Notes under the pieces: model-generated
Seen by the model: the letters and a program-made list of their open reading frames with translations, nothing else
Told to the model about the DNA's origin: nothing
Database searches by the model: none
Made by a program: the position numbers and the translations under genes
Part shown: positions 46,048 through 53,400 of the stretch, in pieces
Layout: each line of letters starts with the position of its first letter
Numbering within the stretch: the stretch's first letter is position 1
From: Plebeiibacterium sediminum
GTDB taxonomy: Bacteria > Bacteroidota > Bacteroidia > Bacteroidales > Marinilabiliaceae
Direction: 5' to 3'
Length of the DNA stretch: 53,546 nt
NCBI RefSeq assembly: GCF_026013605.1
Contig: NZ_JAPDPJ010000045.1
Span: 1 to 53,546 of the forward strand

Positions 46048-47211
46048 TTACCCTTTGACAACTGCCAATGGCTTCAACTCAACTTTTATTTTTACCAGGT
46101 CTTTTTGATTTGCCATCACCACATCAATATCTTTATATGCACCAGCAGCTTCATCCAAATCTTTTGTATTTCGGATGGCATGGATAATGCCTTTTTCGTT
46201 CAAGCGACTGATTTCTGTTTCTAAATCCAATTCACGTTGAGCTTGCTTACGTCCCATTACCCTACCTGCACCATGAGAGCATGACATAAAACTTTCAGGA
46301 TTACCTAGGCCTTCAACAATATATGATTTAGTACCCTGAGATCCTGGTATTATACCTATCTCACCTTTATAAGCACGCGTGGCTCCTTTTCTATGAACCA
46401 AAACATTTTCGTTGTAATGATTTTCCCAGGCAGCATAATTGTGCGCAATATTTATGATATCATCAAAAACCACATTTCCCTGATTTATTTCAAGTAATCC
46501 AGCTTTAACCTTTTCCATCATTTGTTTTCTATTGGCAAATGCAAAATCAATACAATATTGCATATCATTCATATAAGCATGTGCTTCTTCTGTTTCAATA
46601 GGCAAAAAGGCCAAATCTGCATTTATGGGCACCTGAGTATACCATCTTTCGTTCAATTGTCTGGCCTTTTTATTATAAAAGTCAGCAATCTGTTTTCCAA
46701 TATTTCTGCTCCCGGAATGGATCATTACCCAAATATAACCATCAGAACCTCTTTGAATCTCAATAAAGTGATTTCCTCCTCCTAAAGTTCCCAACTGACA
46801 TAACGCTTTTGAATACAATTGCTCCATAACATTAGAAACATCGCCTCTTTGTGGCATTAATGATTCATCCTGTTTTTCTTTATGACTATTTTTACCCAAA
46901 GGAATCGTTTTTCTGATATGACTCATTAATTGCTTCAGTTCCGTGGTATCCATGTCTTCAATATTTGTTTTTATGGCACACATACCGCAACCAATATCTA
47001 CTCCTACAGCATTAGGAATTATGACACCTTTAGTTGCTAAAACTCCTCCAATGGGCATTCCATATCCCGTATGAGCATCGGGCATTAAGGCTACATGTTT
47101 ATATACAAAAGGCAGGTTTGCTAAGTTTTTAGCTTGATTTATAGCACTATCTTCGATTTGATCTACCCATAATTTTATGGGATGCTTCTCTGTTGATATA
47201 ACTTGTTTCAT
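46048..47211 (-). CDS. rtcB: RNA ligase RtcB (RtcB1 type)
   Basis: A 387-residue RtcB, which joins RNA 2',3'-cyclic phosphate or 3'-phosphate ends to 5'-OH ends using GTP and Mn. Visible: 'MPDAHTGYGMPIGGV', 'VGVDIGCGMCA' with metal residues Asp72 and Cys75, 'LGGGNHFIEI', 'IHSGSRNIGK', 'VHRKGATRAYKGEIGIIPGS' and 'SCSHGAGRVMGRK', expected to hold the guanylylated histidine. I use the ATG at 47211 (MKQVISTEKHPIKLW); a longer frame reaches 47247. It lies 147 bases after the slipin gene on the same strand and probably shares its transcript. Confidence 0.95.
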   Translation of the reverse strand: MKQVISTEKHPIKLWVDQIEDSAINQAKNLANLPFVYKHVALMPDAHTGYGMPIGGVLATKGVIIPNAVGVDIGCGMCAIKTNIEDMDTTELKQLMSHIRKTIPLGKNSHKEKQDESLMPQRGDVSNVMEQLYSKALCQLGTLGGGNHFIEIQRGSDGYIWVMIHSGSRNIGKQIADFYNKKARQLNERWYTQVPINADLAFLPIETEEAHAYMNDMQYCIDFAFANRKQMMEKVKAGLLEINQGNVVFDDIINIAHNYAAWENHYNENVLVHRKGATRAYKGEIGIIPGSQGTKSYIVEGLGNPESFMSCSHGAGRVMGRKQAQRELDLETEISRLNEKGIIHAIRNTKDLDEAAGAYKDIDVVMANQKDLVKIKVELKPLAVVKG

Positions 47212-47358
47212 GTTTAATAATTCTTTGAATTGCCAAATAGAAGTCATCTAAAACACATTAAATACCGTATGAAATAGTGTTTTGACTTTGTTGGCAGTAT
47301 GATTCTCATGGCTTTTTTACCAGATTAAATTTATTTATAAAGGTCAAAATATCATCTA

Positions 47359-48459
47359 CTATCTGTCTGTAGAAAATATTTCTTTCAATTGATCTACAAC
47401 CTTACCTCCTCCGGATAAGGTTATGGTATTAATTTTATCAGCAATCTTTTCTACATTCTCCATTTCTTTTAATTTAAACAGCATTTGATTATCCTCCATC
47501 AACTTAGCTGTATTAAGCAAACTTCGCGTAGATGCGGTTTCTTCTCTTCTAGTGATTATATTGGCCTGAGCTTTCTTTTGGGCTACCAACACCTGATTCA
47601 TTATTTCTTTCACCTCACCAGGCAAAATAATATCTCTAATACCACCATCTGACAATTCAACACCATACTCCATAGCTTTTTTACGTGCTGAACTCATTAC
47701 AAATTCAGCCACTTCTTCTTTCCTCTCAAGAATCTCATCAAGAGTTAATGTACCAACATATTCTCTTAATGCCAACTGAAGTGTTACATGCAATTGCTTT
47801 TTATAATCCTGATTCTCGGTCAACGCTTTTTTAGCATCCACTACAATATAACTTGCAAAAAAACTGATTCGAATAGCTGCTTTATCCTTTGTTAATAATT
47901 CCTGTCCCGAAATTTCCAACTGTGTTTGACGCAAATCTGCCTTCATAACAAGTACTGGTGTATTATTTTTCCAATAATAATATACTCCTTGATTTAACTC
48001 TTTAATAAACTTATCTTCTACAAATAACAACCCTCTTTCGTAAGATTCAACACGATATATTCTAACCTGAGGGTATATATCTGGCTTATATAAAATATTT
48101 ACCGGTATGTCTTCTGTAATCTCAACCTTACTTAAATCCACTTTTTTAAAAGTAAAATTAGTTACCCCCTTCCAGTAAGCATAACGACCAGAGGTAAGTG
48201 CTTCCTGGTATACTCCGTTTTCATATTTTAATACCATCTCATGATCTTGCACCTCTATAACGTCGAGCATACTTGCCAATTCGTCATCTTGCAACAAGAT
48301 GTTTAATTCCATGGAAAATGTAAATGGCTGTGACATATTACAAATACCTACTTTATCAGAAAACCATACCCAATGGCTACCGGCTTTTAATACTTTAATA
48401 TAATCGCCATTTCTAAATACCAAACCAACTTTACCTTTATTTATTCTTACTCGTTTCAT
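47359..48459 (-). CDS. SPFH/band-7 (slipin-like) protein
   Basis: A 366-residue protein of the stomatin/slipin superfamily. Residues 1-140 are repeated beta segments with 'NKGKVGLVFRNGDYIKVLKAGSHWVW' and 'YENGVYQEALTSGRYAYWKGV', and the SPFH core (about 145-270, 'YERGLLFVEDKFIKELNQGVYYYWKNN', 'DKAAIRISFFASYIV') is followed by a coiled coil (290-350). There is no N-terminal membrane helix, so it is probably cytoplasmic or peripheral. SPFH genes beside rtcB are a known feature of RNA-repair operons. I use the ATG at 48459; the longer frame starts at 48537. Confidence 0.88.
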   Translation of the reverse strand: MKRVRINKGKVGLVFRNGDYIKVLKAGSHWVWFSDKVGICNMSQPFTFSMELNILLQDDELASMLDVIEVQDHEMVLKYENGVYQEALTSGRYAYWKGVTNFTFKKVDLSKVEITEDIPVNILYKPDIYPQVRIYRVESYERGLLFVEDKFIKELNQGVYYYWKNNTPVLVMKADLRQTQLEISGQELLTKDKAAIRISFFASYIVVDAKKALTENQDYKKQLHVTLQLALREYVGTLTLDEILERKEEVAEFVMSSARKKAMEYGVELSDGGIRDIILPGEVKEIMNQVLVAQKKAQANIITRREETASTRSLLNTAKLMEDNQMLFKLKEMENVEKIADKINTITLSGGGKVVDQLKEIFSTDR

Positions 48460-48742
48460 ATGTCTAAAATTTGTTTTCTTTTGCCTCATGGAACCTGCCA
48501 GTTTTCTCATTATATAATAAGAGTTAGCTCGCTCCATATTGCGATATATTTATGTTTTTAATTTTTATTATCAATAAAAATAGATTGGCAGAACCATTCA
48601 TAGCAATGGAAGCTGAAAGACCAGAATTTCAATAAATTAGTTTATCTAAAAATTGAATTAAGCTATTCTTTAATTTGCAATATTCAGATGAATTAATCAT
48701 CATCGATAATGGTTGTTTCATCTCGCTGATTAACTATGAATT

Positions 48743-48764
48743 GTTTTATCCCGAAAGATAAAAC
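48743..48764 (-). other. Hairpin in slipin leader
   Basis: GTTTTATC pairs perfectly with GATAAAAC around a 6-base loop. Downstream of the tRNA-like element on its strand; no T run follows, so it is not a standard terminator. Confidence 0.55.
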
Positions 48765-48821
48765 CGGTCATTTGCCATTCTACTTTTATGTAACTGTTAA
48801 AGGTGAGTAGTTAACTCAAAT

Positions 48822-48836
48822 CAGGATTCGAACCTG
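48822..48836 (-). ncRNA. Second, isolated T-arm-like hairpin
   Basis: On the minus strand CAGG-TTCGAAT-CCTG has the T-loop consensus of a tRNA. It is followed by TTTGAGT, for which no 7-base partner is found in tRNA position. It lies just after the permuted tRNA-like element and may be a remnant of another unit. Confidence 0.55.
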
Positions 48837-48852
48837 TAGTCATACGACTTTA

Positions 48853-48940
48853 CCATATAGAGATGTTGCTCTACCTATTGTAGCTATTCTGGCTTTTACC
48901 AGAAGGAGGACTCGAACCTCCAACACACATCGTTGTATGA
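48853..48940 (-). ncRNA. Circularly permuted tRNA-like RNA
   Basis: In minus-strand order: leader TCATA (48940-48936), CAAC, GATGT (48931-48927), GTGTT, T-arm GGAGG-TTCGAGT-CCTCC (48921-48905), TTCTGGT (48904-48898), AAAA, GCCAGAA (48893-48887), TA, D-arm GCTACAATAGGTAGAGC (48884-48868), A, ACATC (48866-48862), TCTA, trailer TATGG (48857-48853). TTCTGGT pairs with GCCAGAA as a 7-bp acceptor stem, and ACATC pairs with GATGT as a 5-bp anticodon stem. Variable region of 5 nt, connector TA, A26 and D-loop GG are all tRNA-like. The ends open at the anticodon loop, and the flanks TATGG/TCATA pair outside it. Position 33 would be C, so decoding is doubtful. Confidence 0.72.
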
Positions 48941-49203
48941 AAAAACAAAAAAACAAGTAGTATATTGAACTTTACCAAGCCAACACTATAAAGCTATACA
49001 GAAACTTACATCAAGCCTTGCCAGTTTGTTTTAATCATGCTTTTATCTTCTTACTCAAAGAAGAAATATTTTGTATCACATAAATGTGAATTTTTTATTC
49101 AAAGAACGTTTTGTCATACTTGACGATACAAAGATGAATAGCCAGTGCGCAGTCTTTTTGCGTAGTAAAATATTTTTTCTACTTTTCATCAAAAAAATCC
49201 AAT

Positions 49204-50226
49204 ATGCCTGTTAACAGAAATGCCCTGATCCGATATACTACCATTGATAAATGCCTGCGAAACAAGTATCGCAAGTGGACATTAGACGATCTGATTGAGG
49301 CTTGTTCTAACGCTCTTTATGAATTTGAAGGAATTGATAAAGGAGTAAGTAAACGAACAATCCAAATGGATATTCAGAATATGCGTAGTGAAAAATTGGG
49401 TTATAATGCACCAATTATTGTTACAGACAAAAAGTACTATGCTTATGAAGATCCTGAGTACTCCATTACCCAACTACCATTATCGGAACAGGATCTGGAA
49501 AAATTAGGTGACGCAGTAGAGATTCTAAAACAGTTCAAAAGTTTTAGCCACTTTAAAGAGATGACAGGGCTTATTCAAAAGCTGGAAAACAAAATACATA
49601 TTGAACAGACTCAGGATCGCCCCATTATCCACATGGATAAAAACGAAGATTTAAAAGGCTTAGAACATTTGAATGGATTATATGATGCCATACAAAAGAA
49701 AAAAGTTTTAAAAATAGATTATCAATCATTTAAAGCACGAAATTCTCAAAGAATTTACTTTCATCCTTATCTTTTAAAAGAGTTTAATAACAGATGGTTT
49801 TTAATTGGTAGAAAAAACAAAGGAAGCCATATTGTTACATTTGCACTCGATCGCATTATATCATTTGAGCAGGAAAAAAATATTAAATTTATAGATACTG
49901 AAAGTTTTCACCCTGATAATTATTATGAAAATATTATAGGAGTAACGCTTAATGAAGGTCTGCTTCCAAGAGTAGTTAAGTTATTTATTGATAGAAGCAA
50001 TGCCCCATACGTAATTACTAAACCACTACACTGGTCACAAAAAATTATTGAGAAAACCGACAAAGGCATTATTATCTCTATAAAAGTAATTCCGAATTTT
50101 GAACTAGAGAGACTGCTCTTAGGTTTTGGCTCATCTCTGGAAGTTTTATCTCCCCCATTGCTTCGAAAAAAAATGGGTAAAATCGTTGAGAAAGCATACA
50201 AACTATACACCACCAATACAGACTAA
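49204..50226 (+). CDS. WYL domain transcriptional regulator
   Basis: A 340-residue regulator: an N-terminal winged helix-turn-helix (1-75, 'RYTTIDKCLRNKYRKWTLDDLIEACSNAL ... GVSKRTIQMDIQNMR'), a helical linker, a WYL domain (about 155-240, 'LKIDYQSF ... YFHPYLLKEFNNRWFLIGRK', where the WYL triad is WFL) and a C-terminal WCX-like extension (to 340). WYL regulators sense nucleic acids or small ligands and often control defence or repair systems. Divergent from the slipin-rtcB operon and upstream of the rtcB2 operon, it may regulate both (inference). Confidence 0.92.
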   Translation: MPVNRNALIRYTTIDKCLRNKYRKWTLDDLIEACSNALYEFEGIDKGVSKRTIQMDIQNMRSEKLGYNAPIIVTDKKYYAYEDPEYSITQLPLSEQDLEKLGDAVEILKQFKSFSHFKEMTGLIQKLENKIHIEQTQDRPIIHMDKNEDLKGLEHLNGLYDAIQKKKVLKIDYQSFKARNSQRIYFHPYLLKEFNNRWFLIGRKNKGSHIVTFALDRIISFEQEKNIKFIDTESFHPDNYYENIIGVTLNEGLLPRVVKLFIDRSNAPYVITKPLHWSQKIIEKTDKGIIISIKVIPNFELERLLLGFGSSLEVLSPPLLRKKMGKIVEKAYKLYTTNTD

Positions 50227-50283
50227 ATACATCACCACAAAGACATTCCGAACGTAACTGTTTTCAATAATTATTGAAACATA

Positions 50284-50316
50284 TTTGGAATATTAACAAA
50301 TTCTATTTTATATTTG
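50284..50316 (+). promoter_or_regulatory. Promoter of rtcB2-prfH operon leader
   Basis: TTTG (50284-50287), 21 bases, TATATTTG (50309-50316): an exact Bacteroidota promoter. Transcription would start near 50322, about 290 bases before the rtcB2 ATG. Confidence 0.7.
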
Positions 50317-50321
50317 CAACA

Positions 50322-50604
50322 CATTTCACCCTATGTATAACTATTAAAGAAGGGGAATTTGTTATGTTAGAGCTTAATTCACATATCCGCAAGTAGATCA
50401 GAATGGTTAGTTTAGAACTAATCACACTTCTTATTTTCTGATCGTTTGAGTAAGATGATTTCTTATTCAACAAATTACATTTAATATATTATATCTGACT
50501 GAAGAACCTGTTTAAGATGGTTTTATATGGCTGTGCCTGATTCTTAATCAAGATCTGCCCGGTAAGTACACCGTACTAACAGGTTACCACTCAGTCAGGT
50601 TTTT
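50322..50604 (+). ncRNA. Structured leader RNA before rtcB2
   Basis: Stems seen, all on the plus strand: AAGAAG/CTTCTT (50347/50427), which competes with GATCAGAA/TTCTGATC (50396/50436); GGTTAGTT/AACTAATC (50405/50416); TTGAGTAAGA/TCTTATTCAA with a G-U pair (50446-); and a two-part closing stem CTGACTGA/TCAGTCAG (50495/50591) and AACCTGTT/AACAGGTT (50505/50578) around a multi-branched core with CGGT/ACCG and GATT/AATC hairpins. It ends in GGTTTTTAC. Sequence and length fit a cis-acting leader or a released ncRNA. Confidence 0.62.
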
Positions 50605-50614
50605 ACTCTGACAT

Positions 50615-52018
50615 ATGAGCAAGTCGAAAATAAAAGGCAAAGACCTTAAAAAGATAAACTATAAATCAGATAGAGCTAAAAGTCTGGCTATAAATATCAT
50701 TAACAGCGACTTTAAGCATCTATCAAAACAAGATAAATTAGCGTTACTTGAAGATGTTCTTATCAATCCCAAAGATTATATAAAACATGTTTCTTTAGTA
50801 AAATTAGCAGAAGAACTAATCGGTAAAATTAAAACCAATCATGGTACAATATATCATTTAGACAACATAGAAAAGCCATTTGCTATCTATGGTAACAAGC
50901 ATATTACACATGATACAGTAAGACAAATGGCAACAGCTATACAATTACCTATTTCAGAATATGGTGCTTTGATGCCCGATGCACATGTTGGTTATGGGTT
51001 GCCAATTGGTGGTGTACTGGCAGCCCGTAATGCAGTGCTTCCCTATGGAGTTGGACTAGATATTGGTTGCAGGATGTCTTTAAGTATTTACGATGTTCCT
51101 TCTGAATTTATTAAACGAAACAGCTATCAGATAAAAACTGCCTTAAAAGAACAAACCCACTTTGGTATTGGCAAAATTGAAAAACACAATTTAGATCATG
51201 AAATTCTGGAAAGGAATGAGTTCAATGAGATAGAAATACTAAGACAATTAAAAGGCAAAGCACAAAACCAATTGGGCAGTTCTGGATCTGGTAATCATTT
51301 TGTTGAATTTGGTACTGTTGAGCTAGGGCCTGAAAATGCATTCGATTTAAAAGAAGGTAAGTATGTTGGTATACTGGCCCATTCGGGTTCAAGAGGACTG
51401 GGAGCTTCAATTGCTGACTACTACACAAAAGTGGCAAAAAGAGTGTGCTTATTACCTAATGGAGCTCAGCATTTGGCATGGCTTGATCTTGATAGTGAAG
51501 CTGGTCAGGAGTATTGGCTGGCTATGAATTTGGCAGGAGACTATGCCAAAGCCTGTCATGATACAATTCATTATCGCCTGTCTAAGACATTGGGACTTAA
51601 ACCTGTTTTGCACATTGAAAACCATCATAATTTTGCATGGAAAGAGCAAATTGATGGCCAGGAATTAATTGTGCACCGAAAAGGTGCAACTCCTGCAGCT
51701 AAAGGTCAATTTGGAATTATACCGGCAAACATGATAGATCCCGGCTACATCGTATCAGGAAAAGGAGATGGTGCTTCGCTTAACTCTGCATCACATGGTG
51801 CTGGCAGGCGATTAAGCAGAAAAAAAGCTAAAGACAGTTATACTGGCAGTGAACTTAAAAAGCTACTCAACCAGAATAAAATTACACTTATTGGAGGAGG
51901 AACAGAAGAAGCTCCAATGGCTTACAAAAATTTAGAAGAGGTTATGGGTGCACAAAAAGATGTTATCAATATTGAGGGAAAGTTTTACCCTCAAATAGTA
52001 AGAATGGATAAACAATAA
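50615..52018 (+). CDS. rtcB2: RNA ligase RtcB2
   Basis: A 467-residue RtcB of the RtcB2 type, linked to prfH. It shares 'MPDAHVGYGLPIGGV', 'GVGLDIGCRMSL' (Asp and Cys metal residues, with Arg where the other copy has Gly), 'LGSSGSGNHFVEFG', 'LAHSGSRGLGASIA', 'VHRKGATPAAKGQFGIIPAN' and 'SASHGAGRRLSRKKA', and ends 'GGTEEAPMAYKNLEEVMGAQKDVI'. It has a longer N-terminus (about 80 residues) than the RtcB at 46048. RtcB2-PrfH of E. coli repairs 16S rRNA cut at the decoding centre by colicin E3-type ribotoxins. prfH begins 5 bases after its stop. Confidence 0.94.
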   Translation: MSKSKIKGKDLKKINYKSDRAKSLAINIINSDFKHLSKQDKLALLEDVLINPKDYIKHVSLVKLAEELIGKIKTNHGTIYHLDNIEKPFAIYGNKHITHDTVRQMATAIQLPISEYGALMPDAHVGYGLPIGGVLAARNAVLPYGVGLDIGCRMSLSIYDVPSEFIKRNSYQIKTALKEQTHFGIGKIEKHNLDHEILERNEFNEIEILRQLKGKAQNQLGSSGSGNHFVEFGTVELGPENAFDLKEGKYVGILAHSGSRGLGASIADYYTKVAKRVCLLPNGAQHLAWLDLDSEAGQEYWLAMNLAGDYAKACHDTIHYRLSKTLGLKPVLHIENHHNFAWKEQIDGQELIVHRKGATPAAKGQFGIIPANMIDPGYIVSGKGDGASLNSASHGAGRRLSRKKAKDSYTGSELKKLLNQNKITLIGGGTEEAPMAYKNLEEVMGAQKDVINIEGKFYPQIVRMDKQ

Positions 52019-52023
52019 ACTAA

Positions 52024-52722
52024 ATGGATACAATAATATTACAAATAACATCAGGTCGAGGACCTGCCGAATGTTGCTGGGTTGTAGCCCAGCTTCTTAA
52101 ATATATCATTAAAGAAGCTAAAAATGCCAATATAAGCTACAATATAATGCACCGGGAAAAGGGAGTTGAAAATGGCACTCTTTTTTCTGCGAGCATTAAA
52201 TTCGAAGGCAAAAATGTTGAGGCCTTTTCCAAACAATGGATTGGAACTATTCTTTGGATTGGACAAAGTGAGTTTAGGAAATTTCACAAACGCAAAAACT
52301 GGTTTGTTAGCATCAACAGCATTACTTTTTCAAACGACAAATTTGAAATCTGTGATAAAGATATCAGCTTTCAGGCCATACGTTCTGGTGGTCCCGGAGG
52401 TCAACATGTAAATAAGGTAAGTACAGCTATCAGAGCAAAACACATCCCAACAGGATTACATGTTTTGGTATCGGAAAGTAGATCGCAATTTCAAAATAAA
52501 AAACTGGCAAAACAAAGGCTCCTTGAACTGATAAAACTTGAGCAAATTGACCAACAAAAATGCAATATGCAAACAGAGTGGAAGAATCATTCTGAAATTC
52601 AAAGAGGCAATCCAATCAGAACTTTTTACGGCAGCGATTTCAAAGTCCGTAATGAAAAAACAAATTATAAACAAAAGAGAAACTCCTTAAAAAACAATCT
52701 TAGAAAGGAGCTCCAAGAATAA
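52024..52722 (+). CDS. prfH: Peptide chain release factor H
   Basis: A 232-residue class-I release factor paralogue without the codon-recognition domain of RF1/RF2. It starts with the PrfH hallmark 'LQITSGRGPAECCWVVAQL' and has the GGQ motif at 125-127 in 'RSGGPGGQHVNKVSTAIRAKH'. It acts as the partner of RtcB2: it frees the peptide from a ribosome stalled with a cut decoding centre so that the ligase can seal the rRNA. The C-terminus is basic. Third gene of the operon follows by 10 bases. Confidence 0.95.
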   Translation: MDTIILQITSGRGPAECCWVVAQLLKYIIKEAKNANISYNIMHREKGVENGTLFSASIKFEGKNVEAFSKQWIGTILWIGQSEFRKFHKRKNWFVSINSITFSNDKFEICDKDISFQAIRSGGPGGQHVNKVSTAIRAKHIPTGLHVLVSESRSQFQNKKLAKQRLLELIKLEQIDQQKCNMQTEWKNHSEIQRGNPIRTFYGSDFKVRNEKTNYKQKRNSLKNNLRKELQE

Positions 52723-52732
52723 AATAACAATT

Positions 52733-53260
52733 ATGAGTACACTAGCAGATCAATATTATATTAAGGCGCTTGATCAATATCCATACAGCCTGGAGGAAGC
52801 AATTGAAAATTTGGGCTATGCATTAAGTCAAAATAATGAACACTGTGGAGCAAATTATCTCATGGGTAAATTGCATCAGGAATATATGCATGATTATCAA
52901 AAGGCAGAAGACTATTATTCAAAAGCACTTGCGGGTAAACCTGACGATTTGAATGTTTGCATGGCATACATTTTATTATTGATTATTACTAAGGAATACA
53001 TAAAAGCTCAGAAATTAATAGCTTATGCAGAAAAACTAAAAGGCGTAGACTTATCTAAAACACTTAGCTTTCAGGCCTTGATTTATGAATCAAAACACGA
53101 TTACGAAAATGCGCTTTTATTATTTAAAGAGGCAAGATTAGAGGCCTACAACGAAAAAGCTATTAATCATATAAATAGTAAAATAAAACGGGTGAAGATG
53201 AAAAGAAAATACATCAATAAAACAAACAATCTAAAAGAGAAAATTCAGGAAGCAGAATAA
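52733..53260 (+). CDS. TPR protein of rtcB2-prfH operon
   Basis: A 175-residue all-helical protein with about four TPR units (for example 'CGANYLMGKLHQEYMHDYQKAEDYYSKALAGKP' and 'FQALIYESKHDYENALLLFKEARLEAYN'), no signal peptide and a lysine-rich end. It follows prfH by 10 bases, so it is probably a third component of the repair operon, for example a scaffold for ribosome or RNA. The role is inferred from position only. Confidence 0.75.
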   Translation: MSTLADQYYIKALDQYPYSLEEAIENLGYALSQNNEHCGANYLMGKLHQEYMHDYQKAEDYYSKALAGKPDDLNVCMAYILLLIITKEYIKAQKLIAYAEKLKGVDLSKTLSFQALIYESKHDYENALLLFKEARLEAYNEKAINHINSKIKRVKMKRKYINKTNNLKEKIQEAE

Positions 53261-53268
53261 TGCTTCCT
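53247..53268 (+). terminator. Hairpin at operon end
   Basis: AGGAAGCA-GAATAA-TGCTTCCT, perfect 8-bp arms, overlapping the last codons. A T run is lacking, so it may be a weak terminator or a 3'-end stabiliser. Confidence 0.5.
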
Positions 53269-53400
53269 GGTATTGAATTTAGCCTTTCAAGTGAAATATG
53301 CTGATCATTTCCCCCACAATTATATCAATAACTGTTTATATTATCTACGTTTGAAAACTTCTGTAAAATTAGATGCTCACACAGACTGCAAAACTCACCA

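Larger units (their letters stand above)
48460..49203. other. 744-base divergent leader region
   Basis: It separates the slipin-rtcB operon (minus) from the WYL gene (plus) and holds the tRNA-like elements described separately. On the minus strand CATCTTTG (49136-49129) is a -7-like box that would start a transcript of about 660 bases before the slipin start. CTTCTT-TGAGT-AAGAAG forms a hairpin near 49050. A repeated TGCGCA...TGCGTA sequence lies at 49146-49166. Confidence 0.5.

Noticed and set aside
48822-48893. A normal (unpermuted) tRNA formed by the D-arm half and the downstream T-arm
   Set aside because: The acceptor strands GCCAGAA and TTTGAGT do not pair well and no anticodon stem forms, while the upstream half pairs fully.
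52469-52481. A 13-base match (TATCGGAAAGTAG) to the 3' end of mnmE, as if an attachment site
   Set aside because: It is inside prfH codons, in the wrong place for an island bounded by mnmE, and there is no recombinase; likely chance.
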